In this document: one piece after another, positions 11,563-22,672 of the stretch | Position numbering within the stretch: the stretch's first letter is position 1 | Layout of the letters: every line of letters starts with the position of its first letter | From: Tetracentron sinense | Taxonomy: Eukaryota; Streptophyta; Magnoliopsida; Trochodendrales; Trochodendraceae | Length of the DNA: 64,000 nt | Reading direction: 5' to 3' | Assembly: GCA_015143295.1 (NCBI GenBank) | Contig: CM026570.1 | Coordinates: forward strand, 10,874,047-10,938,046 | Notes under the pieces: generated by a model | Databases searched by the model: none | Told to the model about the DNA's origin: nothing | The model's input: only the letters and a program-made list of their open reading frames with translations | Made by a program: the position numbers and the translations under genes

Positions 11563-12530
11563 TAGGGTTGCACAAATCTTGATCGGCTAGATTGAGGCTC
11601 GACCTGACTAGATTTTTAGGCTCCATCAGGTCGAGCCGAGCCTAAAAAAAAGATTGAAAGTCAATCAAGCCAAACTTGGGCCAATCTCTGTTTGATTTGG
11701 CCTGGCTCAAAGCTCGGCTTGATTGAGGCTCGATTCGGCCCGAGATCGGCTTGGCTCGAATATTATAAAAAAAATAAAAAATTATTTATATATATCATTA
11801 TTATATATATATGAATAATATAAAATGTTATTATTATTATTTTTTTTAAAGTATTCAAGCCGACCTCGAGCCAAGCCAAGTCAAGCCCAGCTTGAGCTTG
11901 AATCAATTCTGGTCGAGCCGAACTTTGAGCCATGCTTTTGAATTCGGGCCGACATTTCAAGCTTGATTTCAAGCCGAGCCAGGCTTCAAGTCTAGAATAA
12001 ACCCTTTCAAGCCAAGTTGAGCCTAGGGCTGTCAATGGACCGGATCATGATCCGGATCCGATCCGATTAGCCGGACTTTGGACCCTATATGTGATCCGTC
12101 GGATCGGATTCGGATCGGATCTGGATATAGGGTGATCCGATCCGATTAAAATCCGATCCGATAATAATAATAATTTTTAATTATTTTAAATATATTATTT
12201 AGATTTTCTATGTATAAAATATTAATTTTTTAAAAAATTAACATTAATTAGTATTAATTAAGGTATTATTAGATTTTTTATTATTAAAATAGATTTTTTT
12301 TTTTTAAAAATAACCTTACTCGGATCGGATCGGATCGGATTCGGATCGGACGATATATAATCGGATCGTATTCGGATCGGTTACTTCATGATCCGACGGA
12401 TCTCGGATCGGATTCGGATCAGTCGGATTCTTAATCGGATCGGATTCGGATGTAGGTAGATCCGGTCCGAATCCGATCCGTTGACAGCCCTAGCTGAGCT
12501 GTGCAAAGCCCGGCCCCGAATACATCCCTA
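11563..12530. mobile_element. non-autonomous hAT element with 8-bp TSD, containing a nested hAT
   Basis: Ends TAGGGTTG and CATCCCTA are inverted repeats. The flanks carry a perfect 8-bp TSD cctatcac (11555-11562 and 12531-12538). The interior is packed with inverted gagccgagcc / ggctcggc words. No transposase frame is present. Confidence 0.85.
12024..12492. mobile_element. nested hAT MITE rich in 'ggatcggatc' words
   Basis: Ends tagggctgtcaat and ttgacagccct are inverted repeats. Flanking 8-mers gttgagcc and gctgagct match at 6 of 8. Arms consist of repeated ggatcggat / atccgatcc words around an AT-rich centre. It sits inside the hAT element at 11563-12530. Confidence 0.8.
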
Positions 12531-12539
12531 CCTATCACT

Positions 12540-13445
12540 GCTCTATAAAATTTGACCACGTCTTCTATAAAAAAATAAAAAATAAAAAAATTTCATGATT
12601 AAGTTCTAAGTTGTAGTTATAGTTTGTTTCAAGTTCTCTACGGGCGTAGGAGGCCTTAGGTCTGTACAAAGAATCTGGTTGAGAGCAGGTAGGAGGGAGT
12701 GAATGAGTGACAGAGACTCTTATCTACTGCACTTATGAGAGTTTAATTCGATCATTAATATTCAGGTATTGGAGAAGCTGAATACATTATTGAGGTAGAC
12801 GATGTGAATATGAATCCTAGAAGAAATCATAATGGCGCCAACGTTCTATGACACTGTTAAAGCTAAGAGGACGTGTTCCACAATAAATGGATGGTGTCAA
12901 CTCAAGCTTGGTAAGCGAGGCAATATAAATTTTGTGACGTTTAAATTTGGCCTTTGTAGTGGGGCGGTGGGGCGGAGCCAGAGATGTAGTACATGTACTA
13001 GAAAAATTAATTGTTTTGTCAAAAGAATAAAGCGTGCATGATGGCCGAAATTTGCTGCTCCAATTTTTCTTTTCAAAAGTGCTAGTTCAAAGTCGCATTT
13101 ACTCCAAAAACATTTTCAATGACGCAAGAATAACTGTAACACATGGAGATGTTTTACATATTAAAAATAAATAAAAAAAGTGTTTGATATTTGCAGCCCC
13201 AAGTTGCGTCTTGACTGGGGCTAACAAAATCCCTCCCCCCTTTTGTTTTTATAGAACTATTATATAAATAAAATATGTTATACTTTTAATGTTTTATATA
13301 TACTTATAAAAATTTTACAAAATTTTCAGGGACCAAATTTCTCGTGTAATGAAAAATCGCATTCTATGTAATTTGGAAGGGTTACTATGAAAATTTAGAT
13401 ACTATTTACCTTAAAAAAAACATACCTATGTATCAGATTGAATCA
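12540..13445. other. no gene recognised
   Basis: Continuation of the tandem-repeat family at 12535-12600, then non-coding sequence. 13070-13228 has weak inverted ends (gtgctag / ctaac) of the GCTAGC MITE family. Open frames here are short and unsupported. Confidence 0.4.
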
Positions 13446-13775
13446 AAGTCAATTGTGATTGAACTCTAAGTGAAGTTCAATTGCACCCACGGCCAACATG
13501 TGTCTTTTTAAACTTCAATTAACCGTAGTTAACATTCACCATCCCTTGGGATTTAACGATATAACTTTTGTTTTTAGAAAAAAAATATTAATTTTTTAAT
13601 ATATTTGTTAAGAATTTTAATTCTTAAGCTTAATATTTATTTTTAAAAACTAGGGTTATATTGACTCCCAAGAATTAGTCAACCTTAACCATAGTTAATA
13701 CGAGTTAAAAAGAGACATTTGTTGGCCTGTGGCCTTTGGGCATGAGTTCAATCAGTTGGTTGTGACCCCATCCCT
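13446..13775. repeat. foldback (palindromic) repeat, full copy
   Basis: Two long inverted arms. The left arm carries gtcaattgtgattgaactc and aaccgtagttaacattcac. The right arm carries cttaaccatagttaatacg and gagttcaatcagttggttg. The centre is AT-rich. This is the best single example of a family whose arms recur across the window. Confidence 0.7.
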
Positions 13776-13899
13776 TATGTAATAAAGGATTGCAGTTCTT
13801 CTATTATCCTTTTCTTCTTGCTAAGAAGTGAAACTCACTATAAAAATAAGATTAAAGATTTTGGGGGGCACTATATAAATAAAACTTAATAATTGTGGG

Positions 13900-14160
13900 A
13901 GGAAAATAATCACCTCCTCGGTCAGTGACATGAGGAGGGGTGTCTCGGTTCCCTTTTCCTTGCCACATGTCCCTCTTTTAATAATTTTTAACTATGGTTA
14001 AGATGCACCCACCCCTAGGGTTCACCCCTCTACCATTGGTTTTAGAAAAATAAAATAAAATAAATTTAACCATAGGGTCAAAGAAACTTAACCCGAGTTC
14101 ATGGCCAGTAGAAGGGGCGTCTTTGTGACGTGAGGAGGGGTGTGCTAGTACCACCTAAAG
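13900..14160. repeat. foldback-family copy, second subtype
   Basis: Inverted pieces gtgacatgaggaggggtgtc (left) and gtgacgtgaggaggggtgtg are here in direct orientation, around the family arm taagatgcacccaccccta. Probably a rearranged copy. Confidence 0.4.
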
Positions 14161-14183
14161 AAGGGATTTCAAATATATATATA

Positions 14184-15168
14184 CTAGTGGGCCGCACGTG
14201 CGATGCACGTAAGAGAGAGAGAAGGGGGAGGGAGAGAGACAGGGAAGAGGGACCCTAGCAATTTGGGAAAAAGTTTAAAGAATATTTTGGATATACAAAC
14301 TTGAGGGACATTTTAGGTAAAACATTGTGAGGGACACGTTTGGTATAGAATCACGATGGATTGACGTTTTGAGAACCCAAAAGCTTTAGGAACATTTTGG
14401 GTATAGAAAAATTAGGGACATTATAGAAATAAAGAAATGAAATATGGGCAATATTAAGGATATTTTGACTATAGGAAAAAACTTGAAAGCATTTTAGATG
14501 TAGAAACCTGACTTAAGGACATTTTGAAAATAAAAAAACTTTAGGGACATTTTGGCCAAGAAATTAAAATAAAAATAGTTGAACTGGGAATTGGTCACCC
14601 GACTTGTTTGACGGTCGGTTCGCTTATGAAAATATTGTATTTTATATTAATAAATAACAAATTTAGGGTTGTATTAAATTTTAATCAATTATTTAAATCC
14701 CTTATATTTTTTTGGTGAAAAAGTCTTCTATATTTATAAAAGCTAAAAATAAATGGTAGTTTTTGAATTCATATATGTAAAGACAATTTTAGAATGAACT
14801 AAAATTCAACCTATATGAGCAAAGGTAATTTTGAAATTAATTGAAATTCAATCCATATAAGCAAATGATAATTTTCAAATTAACTAAAATTCAATCAACC
14901 TTAAACTATGGAAAGATTAGTTTTGGAATTAACAAAACTTTCGATCAACGTTTTGAACTACCCACATCATCTGACACGTGATGATAAAAAGGAGGAGAGA
15001 TATCAAGTGGGGAGAAGTAAAAAACATAGAGAGAAAATGAAATGATTTCTCCCATTTTTATCGCCACATGTCACATAATGTGTGAAAGACCAAGATCACT
15101 TTTCTGGCATTGCCGGATACAATCCTGAGCCCCGTTTGGAACTACCCATCCTCATATATTAGTAAAGA
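14184..15168 (-). mobile_element. non-autonomous Helitron
   Basis: On the minus strand the element begins TCTTTACTAATATATGAGG after a host A (15169). It ends in CTAG followed by a host T (14183), the CTRR|T terminus and A/T insertion site of Helitrons. Just before the end is a GC-rich hairpin (ACGTGCatcGCACGT, ~14193-14210). No Rep/helicase frame is present. The 3' third (14265-14575) is a degenerate minisatellite with ~40-bp units built around gggacattttggg(t)atag. Size 985 bp. Confidence 0.8.
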
Positions 15169-15379
15169 TATATATTTTTGGCGTGGGGTTGTGTGTGTTT
15201 TAAACACTTGACCCATTGAGGGTTCGAACCATCCTGATGAAGGGTCTAGTGGTTCAACCCTCACCCAGTGAGAAGCTGCCATATAAGTCTGCACAACCTG
15301 TTGCACGCAAACCAACACCTTGGAAGGTATGCCGAGCTTATGTGGCGGATTCTCACTGGGTGCTGGCTGTCTCCTCGCC

Positions 15380-15709
15380 AGCACAAACAGGAGAAAATCC
15401 TATATCGTGTGGGAAGCGGGAACTTGGATTGTAATAGTCGTACATCGTCACAACAACCCTCATTTGATACTTTGAGATCATGTTCCTATTGTCCTTTAGG
15501 ATTTGTTGTGGTACTGACATTGAAGGACCTTGGAGCTTGTAATTGAGAGACGATTCCAGAGGAAATAATGGAGACTCAGACTGACCTATTACTGTAATCC
15601 CCTTCACATATGGAACTGGTGAAGAAGATGCAAATTCAATCCATGGCGTCAAAAGACTGCAGATTTGAGAGAGAATGGAATCGTCAAAGATGACAGAGGA
15701 AGAAGACAA
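15380..15709 (-). pseudogene. gene-fragment-like open frame, unrecognised
   Basis: The minus-strand frame has protein-like composition, with segments IFDDSILSQICSLLTPWIEF and then SPVPYVKGITVIGQSESPLF. It lies immediately outside the Helitron and is preceded on its own strand by a pyrimidine-rich leader-like tract. A possible splice donor (ATGAGG|GTTG) follows the conserved-looking part. There is no ATG at its upstream limit. I do not recognise the protein. It may be a captured exon fragment. Confidence 0.3.
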
Positions 15710-15824
15710 AAGAAAAGAAACGACAAAATGTCCGGTTACCTAATCCGTATTTCTCTGGCTAAGGTTAAAGGAATGAAATTTGGTCTGGCCCTCCTCAGGC
15801 CAAAACTGTTTTGTCCATAATCTA

Positions 15825-15915
15825 GAGGAGGCCATGTGTCCCTTATGACACCCATTAACTGTGATTAAGATTCACTCATCCTTAGGGTTCATACATCTAA
15901 TCTTCTTATTGAGAA
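15825..15915 (+). repeat. foldback-family arm fragment
   Basis: Carries catgtgtcccttatgacacc and gattaagattcactcatcct, matching one arm of the family. Confidence 0.5.
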
Positions 15916-16004
15916 TTTTAATTCCACACCCGCAGCTTGCTCTAATGGTAATGCAAGAGCTCTACCATAAAAAAACAACAAATCAATATTTATAACGTGC
16001 CTCA

Positions 16005-16165
16005 CACCCCCCTGCCTCTTGGGTGAGTGGTAGGAGTGTGGCCTTCAGTGGAGGGAAGTATGGGGATCTAACCCCCCAAGGTATCAGTTGCAAGAGCTCC
16101 AATGCCCAAGCTACCATCTGACCTTAGGTAAATGATAACCGCATCATATTAAAAAAAAAAAAAAA
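16005..16165 (+). repeat. tRNA-derived SINE-like repeat
   Basis: Has a tRNA-like A-box region (tgggtgagtggtagg), a T-arm-like ggggatctaacccccc, and ends in a 15-base A-run (16151-16165). Confidence 0.55.
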
Positions 16166-16690
16166 CGTCTTAAATGATGGGATTAAAACTGGGAGATGGA
16201 ATTGATAAATTTGTCCCCTATTTCCAAAGGTCTAAGCGCATCCTTATTACAGTGAAGGAACTAAAACACAATTAGAATATTTTGTCAAATTCTCATGCAA
16301 ATTTCTTTTAGAATGCTAATTTCTTTCTTCCATCCACCAAATATGGTTAATGAAGTATACTCTTTTTAGCCTTATCTTTAAAAATATAAAGAGAATGTTC
16401 ATATTCAAAACGTTGATTGAATTTTAGTTTAATATCAAAACTGCTTATTACTTATATATAGAGCTTTTAATGAATGGTCCCTCTACAAAGATGATATGTG
16501 GCAATCATTTTTCAAATCCAACCGTTGAATTTTGAGGTAGGTCCATTGAGAGACACGTCACGTGTCAAAAAATCAATCTAATCAGACATATTTAGACCGT
16601 TTGATCATACCCAAGTTTATCAGCATTAAACCCTAGGTTCACTAGACCTTATTTAGGTTATAGAAATAGCTAATCTTCTCATATTCAATC
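16166..16690. other. no gene recognised
   Basis: AT-rich intergenic sequence without inverted ends or coding signal that I can support. Confidence 0.5.
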
Positions 16691-16946
16691 TGTTGGCTTA
16701 TATATGGTGAAACTAGCTCCGCCCCGCTTATGAAATCTTCACCCCTACCCTTATTGCCTTTATATATATATATTTATTATTAAAGTGGTTCCGGGGCGGG
16801 GTGGGATGAGGTGGGACACCGGAGAGGGGTATATTAAAACCGCCCCTGCCCCAATACCAAGTCGGGTCTTTATTTTTTATACCGTCCCCACCCCATCCCC
16901 GATTTATTTGAAAAAAACCGCCCCTAGTCATATTGCCTTCCTAGGT
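16691..16946. mobile_element. truncated hAT element (relative of 44416-44811)
   Basis: Starts with ggtgaaactagctccgcccc, the inverted form of an internal segment near 44670-44700, and ends attgccttccta as that family does. One terminus is missing. Confidence 0.55.
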
Positions 16947-17296
16947 GTTAGGTGTTTGATTTTGGATGAGAGGAAGGAATGCCTAGAGTAAGCCTAGTAT
17001 GACTCTAAGTAAAAATCTACACCAATTTATAATGGACGGACGAGGGGACCTCCCCCAAATGCTTTAAAGCGGAGCTCCAATCATAAACTAGCCGGAAAAG
17101 CAACATATCCAGTGTTTGGTTTGCTCTAAAACTTGGATTCTCGCGAAAAGCAATTTCCTAGCCTAATAACTTTTATAGCAGGGGACCGTTTTCAGTGCTA
17201 CCCCCGGTCTTAAGCTTCCAAAGTCTTAAAATAAGTAGCGACAAGTTTGCTTTTTAAGCATAACTTCCTGTGTATGTTTGAAAGGAATCATTAATT

Positions 17297-17760
17297 GGCG
17301 TTTTGTAACACTAATCTAAAAAAAAAAAGTTTATTTTAAAATTATGCTTAGTTGGACTTTAGATTGTTATGTTGAAGGTTAATTAAATGTTCAGATCTAA
17401 GAGATTTTAGAGGTAAAAACGTTTACTTTAAAAAATAGATTATGTTTAGTTGGACTTTAGATTGTTATGTTGAAGGTTAATTACATGCTATATCTTAGAG
17501 ATTTTAGAGGTATAAACCTCCATTTTAAAAAGTAGCTATTTTGAAGGTTAATTGCATGTCTACAACTTAGAGATTTTAGAGATAAAAACCTCCCATTTAA
17601 AAAGTAGTTATTTTGAAAAAACCTCTATTTTAAAAAGTGGCTAAAAGTAGAGGGTTTTTACCTCTAAAATCTCTAAGATGTAGACATACAATTAACCTTC
17701 AACAAACTAAGCATAATTTTCAAATAAATTCAACTTTCTAGATTAGTGTTACAAAACGCC
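17297..17760. mobile_element. A1-specific MITE
   Basis: Perfect-looking terminal inverted repeats: ggcgttttgtaacactaatc on the left, gattagtgttacaaaacgcc on the right. The interior has repeats of ttagagattttagaggta. The sister copy at 46185-46190 lacks it (gaatcaaaacttcatg), which confirms insertion. Confidence 0.8.
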
Positions 17761-18400
17761 ACCTTACTTCATGTGCAAATCATAACTTCCTACGTTTGAA
17801 AATTTGATTTTTAATTTGTTGAAGGGATAGCAAAGCCATCTGTTGCTACCACCTTGAGACTTCGGAAAAAATTGAATTTTGAGAATGAGCTAAGCTAGCA
17901 CTCTTCTTTCAAATATTTATGTACTAGATCCATGTTACAAAAAATTACCACTATTGAATAACCTATAATAGCAAGGGTAAAAGGACCCTTAGCATACATT
18001 CAAACGAGATTTTGTTGTTTATGTTCTTCATAATAGAATTTGGCTGACTGTGTCCATGCAGGATCTAAGCACAAAATCATTCCAAACACCCCCTAATCTT
18101 CTATGTTGGTGTTCCTGTTTTGTAACTTCAATCAGCGTTCAATAGTTGACCTTCTTTGAACTTCATAATTATTTAGAGGAGTGCTAATCCAAAACACATA
18201 ATTCAATTTGATTTTCAAACTTTCGTTGTAGGTGCAACATTTATTGGTATCGGGTGGCCAAAAACCCTTGATGGAGAAATAAGGTGGTCTATAACCCTCA
18301 ATTATGAGTGTGATGGAAAACACTCTATGAACAAAGAAAACCTCACATAATAATACTTTCATGCACATACAATCAAATCTTGCATGATTGAACTCAAAAT

Positions 18401-18401
<1 letters not shown>

Positions 18402-18450
<49 letters not shown>
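18402..18450. repeat. (AT)n microsatellite
   Basis: About 24 consecutive AT units. Confidence 0.95.
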
Positions 18451-18455
<5 letters not shown>

Positions 18456-19693
18456 GTTTGAAAAACTGCATTAGCATGCTACACTTGTCAATCAACCATT
18501 GATTATCTGATGAGAGTGTGATTATGCTTTATCAATTACGTAGAGGCTTGATTTTGATGACCCGTGGATATAAATCAATTGGATCCTATCTAAGGAGAAA
18601 AAAAGACTCGATTTAACAGTAGGTGATTGTGAGTTTGTTTCATATGTAGCAGATTATAGCTGGAACAACTTCTTCCTTAGATGAATGAAAAAATGATAAG
18701 GCCTCATACTAATACAAATGAAGATACGTTTTTCCATTGCAAATTATTAGAAAGATATTAATTTGATAATTATTCATAAGTCATACAACCCACTGTGCCA
18801 TCTACACTTCTGTTATTGTTAAATCGTTTGAGGTGTATGGATTGACAAAGACTCCGTAAATAGGAACTAAAAACAAAATATCGAAGTAGTTCTACTGATC
18901 TCTATCTCTCTTATTGTCTTTGGGTGAATTTACATTTAATAATAATAATAAAAAAAAAAAATTGTAATCAAGCTATTCAATTGAATATCTCAACTTCATG
19001 ACCTATTGTCATTCAATTGAATATCTCAACTGCACTTCATGACCTATTGTCAACACCCCAATAGCTACCCATTCAATAGTTAAGAAAACAAAATTTGAGG
19101 AATTTATGATTTCCACAAATTCTCAAGGTAAGAGGAAAAAATATCAAGGATTTTTAAAAAAAATATAATACAAGCACACACATTTTACTTTCAAGTGAGA
19201 GCTTGGAAGTCTATGTATGGTACTAGCATTTTTCAATTAATTAACTTATAAAATTAATGCACCTTTATGATTTTTTTTTATAAACGTGAATATCCTGAGC
19301 CTTAAAAGACTCAAATTAATCATACGTGCTGCATAGCATAGGAAATACCCCCCCCACCTCATTCAGCCGATATTGAGGAACCCATATTAATGCACATTTA
19401 TAATCTCTTCTACCACATTTGAAAACACAATATCCATCACATCGAAGTACCCAAAAAATGTACATGTATAGTGGGTTTCCATGTATAGTGGGTTTCCATA
19501 ATTCTTATCTCTTGGGATTCTCTTATGTTACAATGGAGACCAGTTATAAATATGGGTATAGACATTTGTTCTTTCCGTTAGTGTGCCATTAGCATTCGGT
19601 TAGCATGGATGGAAAAGGGACAACGGAGTCTCTGGGTTATAACCGGTATCTTTGAGACCGGTTATGAGTAGAGAGAATCCAAGTCATCTTTTA

Positions 19694-19762
19694 TGGGAAA
19701 TGCTTCTGAGACCGTCTTAGGGTTGAGACCATGTAACGCAACATGGGATTTTAGGTGGGGCC
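19694..19762. mobile_element. 69-bp half-MITE with 9-bp TSD
   Basis: Flanked by perfect 9-bp repeats catctttta (19685-19693, 19763-19771). The sister site near 53873-53885 has one copy and no insert. The insert matches the left half of the MITE at 21221-21379 (words ctgagaccgt, ttagggttgagacc) but has no matching right terminus. Confidence 0.7.
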
Positions 19763-20132
19763 CATCTTTTATTTATTGGAAAGTGATTGTATATTGCTCT
19801 CGACCCGTGGGCCCTCCAATTGAGAATTCAACGGTGCCAGAATTGTTGGCCCGACTTGTCAACTTGCCAAATTGACATGCACCAAAATTGATGGCTTCGG
19901 CCTAACCTAATTTATGTAGTTTGCCGGATATTGCATGCATTGATGGGGATTAGTCCCGATCCAAATGGGTGGGGGACATCTCGAATGGATTAGAGGTTTC
20001 AATTTCTAACCCAAGCCACCCATGGGATGGTAAAAAATTGAATCTATGTATATACTTAAAATTTCCATTTCTTATTAATTTTAAGTTAAAAAATTATCAT
20101 AATTATATATAACTATTTTAATTATTTAATTG

Positions 20133-20269
20133 TGGAGTGCTAGCCCTATTCTCCCATAATCACTGGTCCATTTTGCAATGATTAAAGCACTCTCTCACCA
20201 TAAAAAGAGATAAGTGGTTGACAGAGGGTGAAAGTATGGGCTGATTGAGAGTGGGGCTAGCATTCCTTC
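20133..20269. mobile_element. GCTAGC-family MITE, A1-specific
   Basis: Inverted ends tggagtgctagccctattct and gagtggggctagcattcctt. TSD atttaattg / atttaagtg (8 of 9). Absent from the sister copy near 54226. Confidence 0.75.
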
Positions 20270-20658
20270 ATTTAAGTGGGGTTTGCCTTTAATTTCAAAC
20301 CACTTACAAATAGCCAATTCCGTTGAGGATCTGCTTGCCCTCGGTGCTCAACTTGACCAAACCTGTTGCCACCCCTGGCCTTAACCATATGGGTGAGTGT
20401 TTTCTCCCCCAGTCGGAAAAAGAATATATATATTTTTTTTTAAGATTAAAAATGAATAGTAGCTCAAGTTAAACAGATAACGAGAGCAACCCAAAATATG
20501 TCTTATGACAAGGGTAGTTTAGTAATTATAGATATAAAATAAGGGTATTTAATTCTATCAACTAATCTTTTTATGTAATTTCCAAAAAACCCCTATCCAT
20601 TTTTGGGTTGCTTTGATTCTCCCTTCCAATGGAGCTCCTATTCATAGTAATCTTTTTT

Positions 20659-20816
20659 GAGGAGTGTTAACTCTACTCTCAGTCAACTCTTACTCTCAAC
20701 CTCCATCAACCACTTGTCCATTTTGCATGAGAGAGAGCTTCAATCATTGCAAAGTAGATAGGTGGTTGGTCGAAGCTAAGAGTAAAGGTTGACTGAAAGT
20801 ATGGCTAACATTCCTC
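20659..20816. mobile_element. GCTAGC-family MITE, A1-specific
   Basis: Inverted ends gaggagtgttaactctactc and tatggctaacattcctc. TSD atctttttt / atctctttt (8 of 9). Absent from the sister copy near 54870. Confidence 0.75.
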
Positions 20817-21220
20817 ATCTCTTTTTTATTAACAATGACTACTCCGGTTGAAAAATAATCGGAGCAACTAAAATTAAGCTGTTGACAACGGTATTTTAGG
20901 AATTAGAAGAAAAAAGTTTAGTAGTAGAAATACCCCTACTAAGTGTTTGTAATTACCAAACTGAGTTGCCATTGCTCAAAGGCTTATTTTTGGTTGCTCC
21001 GGTTATTTCTTCAACCAGAGCTTTTATTTTTGCCAGTTAATTAATCTTTTTTCTTTCTTGTGTCTCCAAATAGGCCATTAAAGTTTGCTACGAGCTCAAG
21101 TGAAACTTAGAACCAATAGTCTTTGTAACCCAACGCTACAAAAGACTAACAAGTAACAACTTAGGGTATCAAAAAAAAATTATTAGGTTTAATAATCTTA
21201 AATATTAAAAAATAGGACTT

Positions 21221-21379
21221 TGCTACTGAGACCGTGTTAGGGCCGAGACCATTGAGACCATGCTCCCCAAGTACGGGATTTCTGGAGGGGCCCATTTCAC
21301 ATGGTAGGCCCAACCTGAAATCCAATGCTCGGAGAGCATGTTCTCGGTGGTCTCAGCACTAACATAGTCTCAGAAGCTT
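21221..21379. mobile_element. MITE, 'ctgagaccgtgttag' family
   Basis: Left end tgctactgagaccgtgttag pairs with right end ctaacatagtctcagaagct. A related copy starts near 63700 and runs off the window. Confidence 0.65.
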
Positions 21380-21494
21380 TATCTAAAAAATAATCTAACA
21401 TTTTTTTTAGGCAGGGTGCACAATTTTGTGCAGATGTCCACGTTGTTGGTTCTTTCTAACGTTGCTACAAAAGACCATGGTTAATGCTAACACC

Positions 21495-22350
21495 TAGGGA
21501 TGGTTATTGAACAAAATGTTCGTGAACTACTCAAGCTCGGCTCGATAAAAGCTCGAGATGGTTCGTTTATTTAAGTGAACGAGTCAAGCTTGAACAGGGT
21601 TTTTGAGCTCGTTTAGTTAACGAGCCGAGCCTGACCATACCCCTACTCGGCTTGATAAATGCTCGGTTCGTTAAGGGGTGAGAAAAGTTGTTCAAATTAT
21701 AAGTAGGCCTCGGACTGGCGAAGCCAGAAAGGGCTCTCGGGGTTCCATACATTGTGCGACAGTTGGCGAAAAATGGGGAGAAGTCATTCCATTTTCTCCC
21801 CATAATTTTGACTTCTCCCCATTTGATATCTCTCACCCTTATTCTCACAGACTTATTGCCACATGTCTTATTAAGGGTGGAGGAGTCAAAATCATGGGCC
21901 CCATGATTTTGACTTCTCCACCACTTGTCACCTATTCTATGGAACCCCGAGACAAGCACTTTCTGGCTTCGCCAGAGGCAATCCAAGGCCTTATAAGTAA
22001 TATCATTTGTAACGTGTTTTCACTTGCAAAGAGGAACTTTTTTAGTCCCACATCGGTAAGAAATCAAAGGTAAAAGCTTCAGTTCACCTATAAAGTATTA
22101 AGAGGAGAGAGAGCAATATTCAAAAAGTTGAAAAGCATAATGAGAGGGAGAAAATTATGTTAGAAAGCTGATTTTGCCAAGCCAATACAGGTTGGTTGGA
22201 TGCTTAGTCATCACGAGCCAAATGGAACTCGAGTTTAAGTAATTTTTAACGAGCCGAGTTCGAACAAAAGGTTTAGATCTTGACTCGAGTTCGAACCGAG
22301 TTTGAACACTCTACTACTCGTCTCGGCTTGGCTCCATTACACCCTACTAA
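21495..22350. mobile_element. hAT-like foldback with nested Mutator-type MITE
   Basis: Outer ends ctagggatggtta and ccattacaccctacta are weak inverted repeats. Arms carry inverted gagccgag / ctcggctcg words. A Mutator-type MITE is nested at 21706-21990. Confidence 0.5.
21706..21990. mobile_element. 285-bp Mutator-type MITE, perfect 9-bp TSD
   Basis: Ends ggcctcggactggcgaagcc and ggcttcgccagaggcaatcc..ggcc form long inverted repeats. A perfect 9-bp TSD ttataagta lies at 21697-21705 and 21991-21999. Nine-base duplication and long TIRs are Mutator hallmarks. A sister lies in the KCS intron (23663-23959). Confidence 0.88.
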
Positions 22351-22518
22351 TACCGCTTTTTTTTTTTTGGCAAGGTGTTAGTTCAAAACACTGTCTTTCA
22401 ATGAGGACAATAACACATGTCTTTCCCTTTCCTCGAAGAAAGTGAGTTTAAAGAAAGTGGAGCTACATTCCAAATTACATTGCCGCTAAGTTTCACTCAC
22501 ATGCATCTCTTTAACGCT

Positions 22519-22528
22519 CTATATATAT
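22519..22528 (+). promoter_or_regulatory. TATA box, putative KCS promoter
   Basis: ctatatatat lies about 150 bp before the KCS ATG, in otherwise non-repetitive sequence. This is a plausible core-promoter position. Confidence 0.5.
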
Positions 22529-22672
22529 CCTTTCGCATCTCCCTTGTTTGAAGCACTCCAAGGAAGTAAATCTCTACTAAAAGCTCTAAACTCTTCCTTT
22601 TTGGTTTTTTCAGCAAAATCTCGATCCAAGTAGCTTGTGCAGTTTGATAATTTTGCCAAGATATCCCACACC

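Larger units (their letters stand above)
16958..21140 (+). repeat. segmental duplication, copy A1
   Basis: Collinear with 45901-55180 on the same strand in a series of well-matched blocks. Examples are aaggaatgcctagagtaagc at 16975 and 45917, ttctttgaacttcataatta near 18150 and 50855, and ccattgctcaaaggcttatt near 20970 and 55013. Differences between the copies are mostly discrete insertions of mobile elements. No gene is recognised within it. Confidence 0.85.

Noticed and set aside
14165..14230. TIR DNA transposon at the actagtgggccgcacgtgcg end
   Set aside because: The two ends are not inverted repeats and there is no TSD. The TC / CTAG-T termini and hairpin fit a Helitron.
15216..15546. 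Overlapping + strand frames of 70-90 codons
   Set aside because: No motif or splice signal, and they overlap a better minus-strand candidate.
16005..16100. Possible tRNA gene
   Set aside because: It has A-box- and T-arm-like parts but no cloverleaf or acceptor pairing, and it ends in a poly(A) run, so a tRNA-derived SINE fits better.
21567..22073. Overlapping 130-140 codon frames on both strands
   Set aside because: They cover the palindromic Mutator-type MITE and hAT arms. Mirror-image frames are expected from inverted repeats.
22637..22672. Upstream in-frame extension of the KCS frame starting at GTG
   Set aside because: A nuclear plant gene is expected to start at ATG. The first ATG in frame is 22673, and a TAG at 22631-22633 closes the frame.
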